64,000 nt of DNA from Carpediemonas membranifera (lineage: Eukaryota; Fornicata): positions 62,001 to 126,000 of the forward strand of contig JAHDYR010000069.1 in assembly GCA_019828565.1 (NCBI GenBank). Reading direction: 5' to 3'. The position numbers were made by a program, and so were the translations under genes. Positions 25,801 through 35,044 of the stretch are shown here, piece by piece. The notes beneath the pieces were generated by a model. That model did no database searches. It was not told where the DNA came from and worked only from the letters and a program-made list of their open reading frames with translations. Position 1 is the first letter of the stretch; every line of letters begins with the position of its first letter.

Positions 25801-28145
25801 AGATTGAGGAGAAGTCTGCCGCCCTCGCTGAGAAGGACTCCGAGCTCGAGGCCAAGGGCGCTGAGCTCGCCCAGAAGCAGGCCGACCTCGAGATCGCCAC
25901 CGCTGAGATTGAGGAGAAGTCTGCCGCCCTCGCTGAGAAGGACTCCGAGCTCGAGGCCAAGGGCGCTGAGCTCGCCCAGAAGGCGACTGACCTCGAGTCA
26001 AAGGACGCCGAGCTGACCCAGAAGCAGGCCGACCTCGAGATCGCCACCGCTGAGATTGAGGAGAAGTCTGCCGCCCTCGCTGAGAAGGACTCCGAGCTCG
26101 AGGCCAAGGGCGCTGAGCTCGCCCAGAAGCAGGCCGACCTCGAGACCGCCACCATTGAGATTGAGGAGAAGTCTGCCGCCCTCGCTGAGAAGGACTCCGA
26201 GCTCGAGGCCAAGGGCGCTGAGCTCGCCCAGAAGCAGGCCGACCTCGAGATCGCCACCGCTGAGATTGAGGAGAAGTCTGCCGCCCTCGCTGAGAAGGAC
26301 TCCGAGCTCGAGGCCAAGGGCGCTGAGCTCGCCCAGAAGGCGACTGACCTCGAGACCGCCACCGCTGAGGTCGGAGAGAAGTCTGCCGCCCTCGCTGAGA
26401 AGGACTCCGAGCTCGAGGCCAAGGGCGCTGAGCTCGCCCAGAAGCAGGCCGACCTCGAGACCGCCACCATTGAGATTGAGGAGAAGTCTGCCGCCCTCGC
26501 TGAGAAGGACTCCGAGCTCGAGGCCAAGGGCGCTGAGCTCGCCCAGAAGCAGGCCGACCTCGAGACCGCCACCGCCAAGATGGAAGCCGAGCACCGCAAG
26601 ATCGACCAGACGCACCAGAACTCGATCGCACAGATACGGAAAGACAGCGACGACCTGGCCGATCGCGAGCTTGCTTTCGAATCTTTCCAGCTCGAGCAGA
26701 AGGAGGCCCTCGCCGCCCAGTCGAAGCGACTCTCCGCAAGAGACACGCAGCTGACTGAGCGCGAGGCCGAGCTCAAGGCGGCTCAGGCGAAGGCGGATGA
26801 GATGGTGGACGATGTTAGTAACAAGGAGTCGGAACTGAGGCTCCTTGACCATAAGCTGACTTCCCTGCAGCGCCGCATCCAGCGTGAGATGGAGAACATC
26901 AATCAGCAGTGGACCGAACTCCAAGCACGCGATTCATCGGTCAACGACCAGGCGGACGCACTCTTAGACAAGGAGCGCGACCTTTCTCACCGGGCACTAG
27001 AGCTGGATAAGCGAGAGACAGCCATCGCCATGCTCGCGGAAGAGACTCCCTCTGTCACAGAGCTTCAGTATAAGGAACGCGAGAAGAAGCTGATCACGAT
27101 GGAGGCCACGCTGATGGACAAGGAGGCCCGCGTCGCGGAGCTCGAGAAGACGCTGCAGATGCACGATGAGAAGAACCAAAGGGAGATTGAGGACACAGGC
27201 TCGATGCTGACCAGGTTGCAGGCCCTCGAGAAGGAGGCTCACGAGCAGTACGTCGCCGAACACGCGAGAGCTGATACGCTTGACCGCCAACTTAAGAAAA
27301 TCAAATCTGAATCAGATTTGATGCAGTCACAACTGAATGAATCTGAAAGCTCACGCAAGGCCCTCAAGGAGGAGTACCGCGATACCGTAAGCCGCTACGA
27401 GGACCAGATGACGAAGATGGTCGGGGCCATCGATGATGCCGGCCGAGAGATTACTCGGCTCCAGGCCAGACTCCAGCTTGTGGAACGGGAGCGGGATGAT
27501 CTGTCACTATCTTTTGACGGGACAACCACCGTTGGCACTCTCCTCGGCGACATGAACGCGAGTGCTGCTGCCGACAAACTTCGTACCGAGTTGGCCGAGC
27601 AGCGCAGCGTGAACAGCGAGCTCGTCCGGCGGGCCACGGAGCAGGCTAACCGCGCCTCTGTGACTGAAGTGAGGGTGCGTCAGATGGAGACCGAGCTTGC
27701 AGCCACCCGTCGTCTCCTTCTTCTTTCCCAGCGCAGCGAGAGTGTGGCCAAGATGAAGCTGGCAGGCAATGACAAGGTCCAGGATATTCCTGAGTCTGCT
27801 CTTGTTGGACAGTTGAGGGAGGCACTTGACGAGAGCAAGCGGACGAGTGCCAGGCTAACTGAGGATTTACTAGAAGAGGCGACTGGGCTGAGGAAGGCGC
27901 TGGGCGAGGTTCAAACCATGCTTGGGGAGAAGCAGGCCGAGTCGGCTGGGTATTTGACTGAGATTTCTTCACTGAAGGCGAGCTTGAAGAAGGCGACCCT
28001 CTCCATCCGCGGGTCGACCATGGAGTTTGCCGAGCAGACCCGACCCCTGGGCGCGGAGGAGTCGATCGCCGAGTATATCAAGAGGCAGCGGATGTCGTTG
28101 TCGACCCGCACGCAGAGATTTACGGAGAGCATGTTTATACAGTAG
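22839..28145 (+). CDS. Giant coiled-coil protein with 35-residue repeats
   Basis: 1768 residues from the first ATG in frame (22839). A variable head (about 1-210) is followed by about two dozen repeats of a 35-residue, five-heptad unit (typical pieces EEKSAALAGKDSELEAKDAE and LAQKQADLETATIEI), many with an extra 14-residue block (ESKDAELTQKQADL). The repeat block covers about 23470-26580. The rest (to 1768) is non-repetitive coiled coil. No motor, membrane or enzymatic domain is visible. The pattern resembles golgins, tethering or basal-body scaffold proteins but no family can be named. The 105-nt DNA unit is nearly identical between copies, indicating recent expansion or homogenisation. The repeats also create long stop-free frames on the other strand. 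Confidence 0.85.
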   Translation: MESGEEDNVYLPSRPGTAVRSSESDDLIHKAMAEVSRMERLSMEVERENNEFEQELDTMSSKNSRFSALRESMLAHSFSSPQAIETMRRSPEPESRTLAVSFSAADISKLKEMITATPTPSAAQEARLQELLEREEILRKLQDSLAYRDGEVTMREAAARERDEELDAREEAVERREKGVKETVESYEEMERELEAEMDSKMAQLGRKAAEVKEKDSELEAKGAELAQKATDLETATIEIDEKSAALAGKDSELEAKDAELAQKQADLEIATIEIEEKSAALAGKDSELEAKGAELAQKATDLEIATAEIEEKSAALAGKDSELEAKGAELAQKQADLESKDAELTQKQADLETATAEVGEKSAALAEKDSELEAKDAELAQKATDLESKDAELTQKQADLETATIEIEEKSAALAEKDSELEAKDAELAQKQADLETATIEIEEKSAALAEKDSELEAKGAELAQKATDLESKDAELTQKQADLETATIEIEEKSAALAGKDSELEAKDAELAQKATDLESKDAELAQKQADLETATIEIEEKSAALAGKDSELESKDAELTQKQADLESKDAELTQKQADLETATIEIEEKSAALAGKDSELEAKDAELAQKQADLETATIEIEEKSAALAGKDSELEAKDAELAQKATDLESKDAELAQKQADLETATIEIEEKSAALAGKDSELEAKDAELAQKATDLEAKDAELAQKQADLETATIEIEEKSAALAGKDSELEAKGAELAQKATDLESKDAELTQKQADLESKDAELTQKQADLETATAEVGEKSAALAEKDSELEAKGAELAQKATDLESKDAELTQKQADLETATAEVGEKSAALAEKDSELEAKDAELAQKQADLEIATAEIEEKSAALAEKDSELEAKDAELAQKATDLEIATAEVGEKSAALAGKDSELEAKGAELAQKATDLESKDAELTQKQADLETATAEVGEKSAALAEKDSELEAKGAELAQKQADLEIATAEIEEKSAALAEKDSELEAKGAELAQKQADLEIATAEIEEKSAALAEKDSELEAKGAELAQKATDLESKDAELTQKQADLEIATAEIEEKSAALAEKDSELEAKGAELAQKQADLETATIEIEEKSAALAEKDSELEAKGAELAQKQADLEIATAEIEEKSAALAEKDSELEAKGAELAQKATDLETATAEVGEKSAALAEKDSELEAKGAELAQKQADLETATIEIEEKSAALAEKDSELEAKGAELAQKQADLETATAKMEAEHRKIDQTHQNSIAQIRKDSDDLADRELAFESFQLEQKEALAAQSKRLSARDTQLTEREAELKAAQAKADEMVDDVSNKESELRLLDHKLTSLQRRIQREMENINQQWTELQARDSSVNDQADALLDKERDLSHRALELDKRETAIAMLAEETPSVTELQYKEREKKLITMEATLMDKEARVAELEKTLQMHDEKNQREIEDTGSMLTRLQALEKEAHEQYVAEHARADTLDRQLKKIKSESDLMQSQLNESESSRKALKEEYRDTVSRYEDQMTKMVGAIDDAGREITRLQARLQLVERERDDLSLSFDGTTTVGTLLGDMNASAAADKLRTELAEQRSVNSELVRRATEQANRASVTEVRVRQMETELAATRRLLLLSQRSESVAKMKLAGNDKVQDIPESALVGQLREALDESKRTSARLTEDLLEEATGLRKALGEVQTMLGEKQAESAGYLTEISSLKASLKKATLSIRGSTMEFAEQTRPLGAEESIAEYIKRQRMSLSTRTQRFTESMFIQ
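23470..26580 (+). repeat. 105-nt in-gene tandem repeat block
   Basis: A DNA-level tandem array in the coiled-coil gene: a 105-nt unit with optional 42-nt insertions. Variants (Gly/Glu after LA, Asp/Gly in AK[DG]AEL, TIE/TAE) are shuffled among units rather than ordered, as expected from unequal exchange. Confidence 0.85.
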
Positions 28146-28624
28146 GTTTGTACAGTAAAGCAGGTTATTAGACCCAAAGAGCGGTGGTATGCTACACAGC
28201 TTCCAACCCCTCTGCCTTGGCTGTCCATTTGGGAACAGACCAAGCAAACTCAGGAGCAAGGGATGTGGGCAAGCCAGTAGTATCGCCGATGGCTTTGCTT
28301 GCCACTCAAAGACAGCCGGCTCAACCACGACTTGGGATAAATCGCGAAGTCGAATCACGGAGTCGGTGCCAAGCATGAGGTCCAGGGAACGGATTCACTA
28401 GCGCTGTGTGTGTGAAGGGCCGAGTGATGATGTGAGTCAGTGATAGGAGTCGCTCGAGTCGTGTGCGATTGACGCGGCGAGAGGTTGCCTTTTCTTTTTA
28501 TTTCTCTGAGGCGGTCGGCCGGGTGCTCGATCCCCGCGCCAGTAAATCCTTCCCTCGGACCGAATCGCAGGCTAACCGACTCGTCGCAGTCATCCTGCGA
28601 ACCGACGCCGATGATGGTGCCTCA
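28146..28624. other. Intergenic, 480 bp
   Basis: No RNA gene or named motif is seen. The open frame of the next gene extends back to 28463 without an ATG, so a short upstream exon cannot be excluded. Confidence 0.35.
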
Positions 28625-29137
28625 ATGCTTGAAGAAACCGTGAAAAGGATTGAGCAGACGATCACAGACCGGAATAATGTCCCTCGCGAAGACCTAGTGC
28701 CTCAGAACCTCCCGATTGTGCTCAACGAGAATACCGAGCTCGTTATCGACGAGGGCAAGCTTGAAACAGAACTCACAAGCCTTCCCTCCAGTTTACAAGC
28801 AAACTATCGTGCTCAAATCAAGCAGAGCGTCATCCAACGCTCAGCTGACTTCCTCTCGCATGTTCGAGCACTCGAGAAGCGCCGCCTCCTCTTGCCTCGC
28901 CAGCGTCGCCTTCACATCCTACCCAAGCTGTGCCTTCTAGACCTAGCTCCGCTACTCGTGGAGGTCCCATCCGGCCATAAGGTGCACTTTTTGTGCGCGG
29001 TAAGGAGTCGAGGTGGGACATTCGAGGTCGACGATGAGTTATTCGAGGCTATTGGGCTGTTGAATGAGTGGAAGGAGGAGGAAAAGATACTGGCGCGGAG
29101 CTTGATTGAGGAGTATGTCGCGACCGTCGCCATCTGA
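28625..29137 (+). CDS. Hypothetical protein
   Basis: 170 residues from the first ATG in frame (MLEETVKRIEQTITDRNNVP). Helical N-terminus, a basic Leu/Arg stretch (KRRLLLPRQRRLHILPKLCL) around 100 and an acidic, helical C-terminus (EEEKILARSLIEEYVATVAI). I recognise no family. It converges on the RCC1-like gene with 56 bp between stops. The frame remains open 160 nt upstream, so the true start or an upstream mini-exon may differ. Confidence 0.55.
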   Translation: MLEETVKRIEQTITDRNNVPREDLVPQNLPIVLNENTELVIDEGKLETELTSLPSSLQANYRAQIKQSVIQRSADFLSHVRALEKRRLLLPRQRRLHILPKLCLLDLAPLLVEVPSGHKVHFLCAVRSRGGTFEVDDELFEAIGLLNEWKEEEKILARSLIEEYVATVAI

Positions 29138-29193
29138 CCGCCCGCGTCGCTTGCCACAGGTTTACCGAGACTCGTGCCAAAGTGCCGCGCCGT

Positions 29194-30775
29194 TCACATA
29201 AACACCGGTCTGACATCCACCATCGCCTCTGGCACCGGAACTGACACCACCGGCTCCAGCTCTGCCTCCTCGTGGGTCACGGCGAGCACGCGATAGCACT
29301 GGCCCTGGGTATCCTCCACCGCGTCAAGGCCGCAGAAGCTGACCCGCGCCACCTCAAAGGGGAGCGTGAAGCGCCGCTTGGTACGCTGCCAGCAGTGAGA
29401 CATGCCCGGGGTGGTCCATACGAGAATGGCGAACTCGCAGTAAAACCTGCTGACCGGCCCGTCGCCTGGGAACTGTAGCGGAGTGAATGCGGGGACGAGT
29501 TCTCCGAACCTATGGGATGGCAGCAGTCTGAACGCAGGCAGGGACCCTGGCACACGGCCGGCGAAAAAGAGCTTGCCCTCACTGACAACGATGTTAAATT
29601 CGTCTTCAGAGGCAGCGATTCGATCAATAAATAGCGGGGCTGGTGCTACCTGGCTGACCTCAAAGTGTCCGAGCCCAGCCTGTCCATGAATGTTTCGACC
29701 CAAAATATACTGCTGGCCCTCATGAGAAAGGACGATGATATGCTGGCCGTTGATGAGACTGTCTGGTACGATGCTGTTGGGCAGACATACAGGGATGAAA
29801 CAGCGGCTGAGGGCGTCCGAATGGATCAATTCGCGGCCGGTCACCATGGCGCCGGCCAGTGTGAGGATCGTGGTGCGATTGTACCTAATCGACACATCTG
29901 TCACCATCCTGTGCTTCTCCCAGGCGGGCAGGCTGGCCTCGAGCTCGGCGACATCGGGGCAGGCGGGGAAGGCGAGGCGGGTCGGATCGGCGACCTCGAA
30001 TGACCAAAATCCCAGCTGGCCAAGTCCGCTGCCCCCCCCAGCCCCACAGACCTTTGGGCGTCCTGGCGATGTGGGTGATCTCGTTGCTGTGGACCTCGAT
30101 GGCCCTGGGCATCCTGGCTCTGGTGAGGGCGGTGTGCCTGGCAGTGTCGAGCATGAAGAGTCGGCCCATGTACATGCGGTGGTGGTATCCAACGTACTGG
30201 AAACTCTCGCCGTCCTTCTCGGCGACGTTCAGCGAGAAGAAGAACTTGCGGCAGAGGAACCAGAGGCACTTGGCCTCGGGCGTGAGAGCCTTGCGGATTA
30301 TGTTATGCATCTCGGTATTGTATGGAAACATCTTTCGAGCCTCGTCCAGCACCCTGTTCTCGAGGTCGGGGTTGGCCCCGCCGCCCAGCAGACACGCCCA
30401 CACCGCGCCCTGGTTCAGCGTGTGCATGGTGGACGGGAGCTCCTCGCCGTCCGCGAGCTCAATGTTCATGGACAGCGGGGGGCCGCTGGTGAGGATCGAG
30501 CGGGCGCGGTCGAGGAGGGCTTGCGCGGTTGGTTTGAGATGGGGGAGATTGGAGAGCGTGGCGAGGAGGGATTCGAGAGAAGCGACGCTCGCTGGTGCAG
30601 AAGTGCTATCTGTATTGTGGAACGAGGGCATCTGCTCGCCGAAGTGTCTGGAGTAGGCGCACTGGAGCAACGAGGGGATGTCCCCGGAGATGGAGGCCGT
30701 TGCGGTGAGTGAGGCGCGGAATGCGGAGCTCAGCGCATCTCTGATGGCCGATGGCGAGGAACTAGCGCTGCTCAT
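29194..30775 (-). CDS. RCC1-repeat-like protein, frame broken by one base in a G8 run
   Basis: From the ATG at 30775 the frame runs about 245 residues to a GLWGWG block, then continues in the next frame (GQLGFWSFEVADPTRL onward) to the stop at 29194, about 527 residues in all. The break is a run of eight G (plus strand eight C, 30032-30039). The decayed paralogue at 35.5 kb has one base fewer at this place, so a single extra G here explains it, either as a sequencing/assembly error or a recent mutation. GLWGWG...GQLG is the hallmark of RCC1 propeller blades. Further degenerate blades follow (QQYILGRNIHGQAGLGHFEV). The N-terminal 200 residues are unassigned. Partner and role unknown. Confidence 0.65.
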
Positions 30776-30782
30776 GGCTTTC

Positions 30783-30815
30783 AGCGCTCAGTATGATGTT
30801 GCCAAATTCTGACTG
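30783..30815 (-). promoter_or_regulatory. 33-bp upstream block conserved with the paralogue
   Basis: Ends eight bases before the RCC1-like ATG and is identical to 35478-35510 upstream of the decayed copy. It includes CATCATACTGAGCG, so it is a candidate initiator or core promoter. The identity may also just reflect recent duplication. Confidence 0.35.
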
Positions 30816-31033
30816 ACGACTCGCAGACCACCGACGCCAGCTGCGAACCAGACGCGACGCCGCGAGTCACGATTACAGCAGCTATACAAGCTGGATCCGG
30901 CACCCAAGCTGCAGAGCGGTCCCGCCCCACCGACTCTCTCCATACGGCTGTCTTTCTGAAGCTGACTGACGGCATGCTAGTCTATTTACTCAGCAAACAG
31001 CAGTCGAACATGATGAAACACCAACCTCACTCT

Positions 31034-32164
31034 CTAAAACTCGTCGTCCTCGAAGTCATCCTCGAACTCGATGTCGTCGAGGTCGCTGAAGTCCTCAAGC
31101 TCCCCCTCCAGGTCGATCTCATCCTCCTCCTCCTCCTCAGGTGCAGTATATGTCACTGCAGGCCGCTTAACCTGCTGGAGGACGTCGAGACCGGCAGACG
31201 ACAGGCTGAGGCCGTCCGCACTTTTGTCCAAGGACCCAGCCAGAGGGTTCCCACGGCCCATAGGCCCGCCGCTGAGCGGGGGGAGCGACTTGCTCGGGTT
31301 GGGTGTGATCCCCTTCGACAGGTCGGGCAGGCTCGGCTTATCGAAACCGATGCCGCCAGTCAGCTGGTAGATTCCATTTGTGCTCTCCATCTGAGCAAGC
31401 TCCGGCCTCATCTCAGTCCGGATGTCCGGAGACTTAGGTGATTCGCGATTGACTGAGCTCGTACCCAGGTCAGAGAGGCCGGTGAGCGACGTGGCGCTGA
31501 ACGAGGGCATGTCGGTCGACTCGGACCCCTGGTAGTTTCCGTACGTCCGATTAAACGTGTGTGTGCGGTCAAAGTAGCTCTCACCGTCTCTCTCATTATC
31601 TCTCTGCTTGATCTCGTCAGCCTCGAGCTTCTCTTCATGTTCAGGCTCCTCGTCAGAGTGAATCTCGTCACCCTCCTCCTCCTCAGCGGAAGCACCGGTA
31701 TCATCGGCGAAGCGTGGCTGAGCAGTAAGGAAGGTGGATCCCGTCATCTTTTGGACCGGAGCGCTAATGGACGGCATAGCCTTGAGCGAGGGGGCAGCCT
31801 GGCCGAGAGCAGCCGAGGCGGACTTCTTTGAGGATAGCATGGCCCGTATGAGGCAGGGCTCGGTCGGGGAGGCGGACTGAGGCAGACGAGCGCGGACTTG
31901 CTCGGCTGTAGGCAAGCTTTCACTGTCAAGCTCAACTGAGATCACTTTCTTAGTGTTCTTCAGGCCTTTAGCGTCTAGCCAGTCCATGATCATAACAGCG
32001 ATCATTTCATCGTTCTGGTCAAGCTCAATTGGCTCACGAGAAACATTCTTCCCCTTTTCAGCAATACAATACACGTAGGCTCGGAGCTGCGCCTGCAGCT
32101 CGCTATAAATACCAGTAGATTTCATCTCATCCCGGACAATGGCGGCCAACTCCGACGCCGACAT
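31034..32164 (-). CDS. FOP-like LisH protein (centrosome/basal body)
   Basis: 376 residues from the ATG at 32164. The N-terminal 90 residues match the FOP/TONNEAU1/OFD1 dimerisation module: short helices (ELAAIVRDEMKSTGIYSELQ, then LRAYVYCIAEKG) followed by a LisH motif (VMIMDWLDAKGLKNTKKVIS). The remainder is disordered: acidic stretch near 165-190, Ser/Pro-rich middle, and a very acidic C-terminus (EEEEEDEIDLEGELEDFSDL). FOP-family proteins anchor at centrioles or basal bodies, so this suggests a flagellate. Other LisH proteins are possible but the preceding helices favour FOP. Confidence 0.75.
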   Translation of the reverse strand: MSASELAAIVRDEMKSTGIYSELQAQLRAYVYCIAEKGKNVSREPIELDQNDEMIAVMIMDWLDAKGLKNTKKVISVELDSESLPTAEQVRARLPQSASPTEPCLIRAMLSSKKSASAALGQAAPSLKAMPSISAPVQKMTGSTFLTAQPRFADDTGASAEEEEGDEIHSDEEPEHEEKLEADEIKQRDNERDGESYFDRTHTFNRTYGNYQGSESTDMPSFSATSLTGLSDLGTSSVNRESPKSPDIRTEMRPELAQMESTNGIYQLTGGIGFDKPSLPDLSKGITPNPSKSLPPLSGGPMGRGNPLAGSLDKSADGLSLSSAGLDVLQQVKRPAVTYTAPEEEEEDEIDLEGELEDFSDLDDIEFEDDFEDDEF

Positions 32165-32416
32165 AGTTCCAATTTTTGGCAGGATTTCTCAAACCTGCAC
32201 AATTGAACAGGGCGCTCCAGGGGCACCATCGGCTTCATGAGTCCGATAAACATTGGTTTGAGGACTTGGTGACTGGCTTTGAGCTGCTGCCATTCAGGGT
32301 CGGTCTGGGTGATGTCCTGCTGTTGTTCTCGCTTGTCAGCATCTCAAATGGACAAAACCCAGCAACCAGGCAATGTGGATCAAACCACGCTCCGTCTAAT
32401 TTACTCAACATAGCAC
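32165..32416. other. Intergenic between FOP-like and VPS33 genes
   Basis: 252 bp; head-to-tail genes on the minus strand. No named element. Confidence 0.35.
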
Positions 32417-34240
32417 CTATCTCGTGTGGCCCGGCGCCATGGGCTTGTCGAGGTCCTGGAACAGACTCTCGACAAGACCAGCCCCGTTCGTCATGGCTGT
32501 AGTGGCCGTGATGTAGTCAACGTCGCCAGTCTCGGTCAGGTGACGCAGCGCAGCCACCTCTGCAGCACAAACGCCGCCCAGGAAGAGGACCATCGTCTTC
32601 TTGCGGCGTCCGGCTGCCCTAGAGGTGGGCTCCCCGAACTGGGTCACCCCGCCACCTGGCACGGCCCTGAGCGCCTTCTCCTCGAGCGCAGCAACGTCAG
32701 GGGCAGCACTGAGCCTATCTATGGCCCTGATGCTGAGCGGGTAGAGTCCGCTGAAGACATAGTCCGCCTGCTTCGCGCTGTGGTCGTCGATGCTCCGGGG
32801 TCCCAAGTCCAGCTGCTTGCGGACCCGGTCATACCAGCTCTTGCCCCCGACGTTGAGCAGGCCCGCCCGACGGAGGTTGGTGATAGTGAACAGAGCCTCG
32901 TAACCATACGCCTGCTGGATGAGTGCCTGGAGCTGGTCGAGCCGCTTCTGCTTGATCCCACCCCTGGTCACGGAGATGAGGCAGAGGAGCCGCATGACAT
33001 CCCGCAGGGGCTGGACGGACGCGATCATGTCCTCGAGGACCCCGAAGTCGACTGTGCCGTCGACCACGGCCGCGTGCTCCAGGTCGAGACGTTGGTGGAA
33101 GGCGGCGCTCATCGTTACTGATCCGATGGCACTGGCTAGATTCATATGTATCTGAAGATCGTGGTGATTCTTTTGATGCACCTTAAAAGATTTGACATAC
33201 TCTTTGACCTCCTTCACGGTGTCAACCTGGTTCCTCCTGTCGTACGCCTCCTGGATGATCTTGGCCTGGCGCTGGATCTCCGCGGGGAGGTCACTAAAGG
33301 CGAGGTAGGCGAAGTCGTGGAAGAGGCTGATCTTGTGGTACAAATCCATGGTGACCGTGTCCTCTGGCCCCTTCTCCTTGTACTTCACGATCTTGTTGCT
33401 GACCTGCATCGACTGGAGGTGGATTCCAAACAGCTCGTCGAGCATGCCTTCGTACGTGAGCTGAGTCAGGAGGGGGGAGACGAGGTCGCAGGAACGGTCG
33501 ATGACGATGAGCTCGTCGACGGTGGGGTGGGTTGCAATCTCAGAGCAAGCAGCCGTCTCGCGGTTGAGGTTTTCGACCAGACGCATGGCGAAGCGGCCCT
33601 TAGCCTTGATGGAAGGGATGCGGCCGAACAGGATCTGGATTTTGATGATGGCCAGGACTACGTGGAAGATGGATGTCTCGTCGTTGTACAGCGTGCACTC
33701 CCGGAAGGACCCGGGGTTGTCGAGCGATAGGAAGTCGTGGCGGAGGGGCAGGAAGCCGATGTCGAGGCAGTGCGGGCGGACAATATCCCACACACCGCGC
33801 TCGGTGAGGACTTCTTGGGCGAAGAGGGTGTCTCGCGGCACAAAGACGACGTGGAACTCAAAGCCGGCCGGGCATGAGAGCTGGGCGGACTCGATATGGC
33901 TGGCCAGCATGTTCATCGTGCGGATGGTTGGCCGCACGATGTATACATAGGACTGCCAGCGCGTGTCAGTACGCGTGTTCCGGTCCTGCTTGCCCTTCTT
34001 GCCCTTGGCCACGGGGGCCTTGGGGAGCTTCGTATCTTTGTACGTCAGGACTTCGAGCGAGCCCTTAACTGTGTATGACTTCAGCTCCTTCGCATCCATG
34101 ATGAACTGGATGGAACCCTTCAGAGAATCCTCAAAGAAGAGCCTTGTGTCTCTGGCGTGCTGAAGGATGTCCTTCAATTGGTTGTATGCTTGTGTTCGTA
34201 GAATATCAAACTGGCCCTTGTCAATTCCTGGCTCGGCCAT
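32417..34240 (-). CDS. VPS33: VPS33, Sec1/Munc18 subunit of HOPS/CORVET
   Basis: 607 residues from the ATG at 34240, near the family length of about 600. Recognisable blocks: HVVFVPRDTLFAQEVLTERG, LPLRHDFLSLDNPGSFREC, DELIVIDRSCDLVSPLLTQL then TYEGMLDELFGI (the SM core), RLLCLISVTRGGIKQKRL, YGYEALFTITNLRRAGLL, FSGLYPLSIRAIDRLS and the C-terminal MVLFLGGVCAAEVAALRHL with DYITATTAMTNG. The last blocks identify VPS33 rather than Sly1, VPS45 or Sec1. The protein clamps assembling SNAREs on lysosome or endosome membranes. Unbroken and intronless as far as can be seen. Confidence 0.93.
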   Translation of the reverse strand: MAEPGIDKGQFDILRTQAYNQLKDILQHARDTRLFFEDSLKGSIQFIMDAKELKSYTVKGSLEVLTYKDTKLPKAPVAKGKKGKQDRNTRTDTRWQSYVYIVRPTIRTMNMLASHIESAQLSCPAGFEFHVVFVPRDTLFAQEVLTERGVWDIVRPHCLDIGFLPLRHDFLSLDNPGSFRECTLYNDETSIFHVVLAIIKIQILFGRIPSIKAKGRFAMRLVENLNRETAACSEIATHPTVDELIVIDRSCDLVSPLLTQLTYEGMLDELFGIHLQSMQVSNKIVKYKEKGPEDTVTMDLYHKISLFHDFAYLAFSDLPAEIQRQAKIIQEAYDRRNQVDTVKEVKEYVKSFKVHQKNHHDLQIHMNLASAIGSVTMSAAFHQRLDLEHAAVVDGTVDFGVLEDMIASVQPLRDVMRLLCLISVTRGGIKQKRLDQLQALIQQAYGYEALFTITNLRRAGLLNVGGKSWYDRVRKQLDLGPRSIDDHSAKQADYVFSGLYPLSIRAIDRLSAAPDVAALEEKALRAVPGGGVTQFGEPTSRAAGRRKKTMVLFLGGVCAAEVAALRHLTETGDVDYITATTAMTNGAGLVESLFQDLDKPMAPGHTR

Positions 34241-34566
34241 GTGGTATTTTGGGAGTTAGGAGCACGTTGTCTCGAGCTTGACTTGCAGGATAAGGTCCAC
34301 TCCTGGGCTCTAAGCCAGGTCGAGTCGCTGACAGTGTTGGACCGGTGGGACCGGTTACGTAACACTGAATATACATGTAAAAATCGATAAGGCACCCTCG
34401 GCCGGGTCAAGAGCTCGTGTGAGCTGCGCTACACTGGCTCATAGTACTGTTATACCCTGTGTCGTCTCGTCAGTTGTGCGTCAAGCAGTCGTTGGATTGA
34501 CTGACTGACGAACGAATGGATGCCCACGCGTTTAAATCAAAACAAAAACCTTCATCTGCCGTTTCC
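34241..34566. other. Intergenic between VPS33 and ORMDL
   Basis: 326 bp upstream of VPS33 and downstream of ORMDL, both on the minus strand. Nothing recognised. Confidence 0.35.
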
Positions 34567-35044
34567 TTACTGCCCCCTGCGATGAGGCCTGTGCAGCTTA
34601 GGAATCACAAGAATAAGGAAGCAAACCAAGTTGGGGACGACCAAGTGCGCCTGCTCGTGAGTGAAGCAGTTTGTGATCATATACAGCACTGTGGGCACCA
34701 CGATGAGGAACTTGGGCGTGGCCCGGGCACCGCTGTGGGTCAGCTGTTCCCACCAGGTCTGGTCTGAGATCTTGCCCTGCTCGTCATCAATAGGGGAGCC
34801 CTTGATCCAATGGAAGAAGATGAAGGTCACTACAGCATGACCGATATGGAGGATTGTCCAGATCTGGTGTGTTTCGAGCACTGGATTGAAGAGGTTCAGC
34901 ACGCCTGTGTGATTGAGCGAATGTGGACAAACCATATGATGCCAAGAGAGCTAAGAGGTAGAAGAGCCACGATGACTTGTTCCTAATGAATAGAGTGTTC
35001 TGGTTGGCCTTCGCCGAGACTGTGATGGATCTGTTCCCAGTCAT
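34567..35044 (-). CDS. ORMDL: ORMDL-family ER protein, two exons
   Basis: Two adjacent frames are joined by removing a 28-nt GT...AG segment at 34905-34932. Exon 1 starts at the ATG at 35044 (MTGNRSITVSAKANQNTLFI), where NQNTLFIRNKSSW aligns with the family NPNTR...W start. Exon 2 carries QIWTILHIGHAVVTFIFFHW, then IKGSP and TWWEQLTHS, ending LVCFLILVIPKLHRPHRRGQ. The spliced protein is 149 residues (family about 153), and the distance from the first conserved Trp to the KG motif differs from the family by only one residue. Four hydrophobic segments fit an ER membrane protein. ORMDL/Orm proteins restrain serine palmitoyltransferase in sphingolipid synthesis. Confidence 0.85.
34905..34932 (-). 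other. 28-nt intron in ORMDL
   Basis: Begins GTTTGT and ends CAATCACACAG, close to the ACACAG acceptor known from Giardia and Trichomonas introns. Splicing restores the ORMDL frame and length. Confidence 0.75.

Noticed and set aside
23396-26776. Minus-strand frames of about 1100 residues in two phases
   Set aside because: They are exact shadows of the 105-nt coiled-coil repeats: low-complexity Ser/Ala or Arg/Pro/Ser products with no homology or start context. A repeat without stops in one unit gives long frames in several phases.
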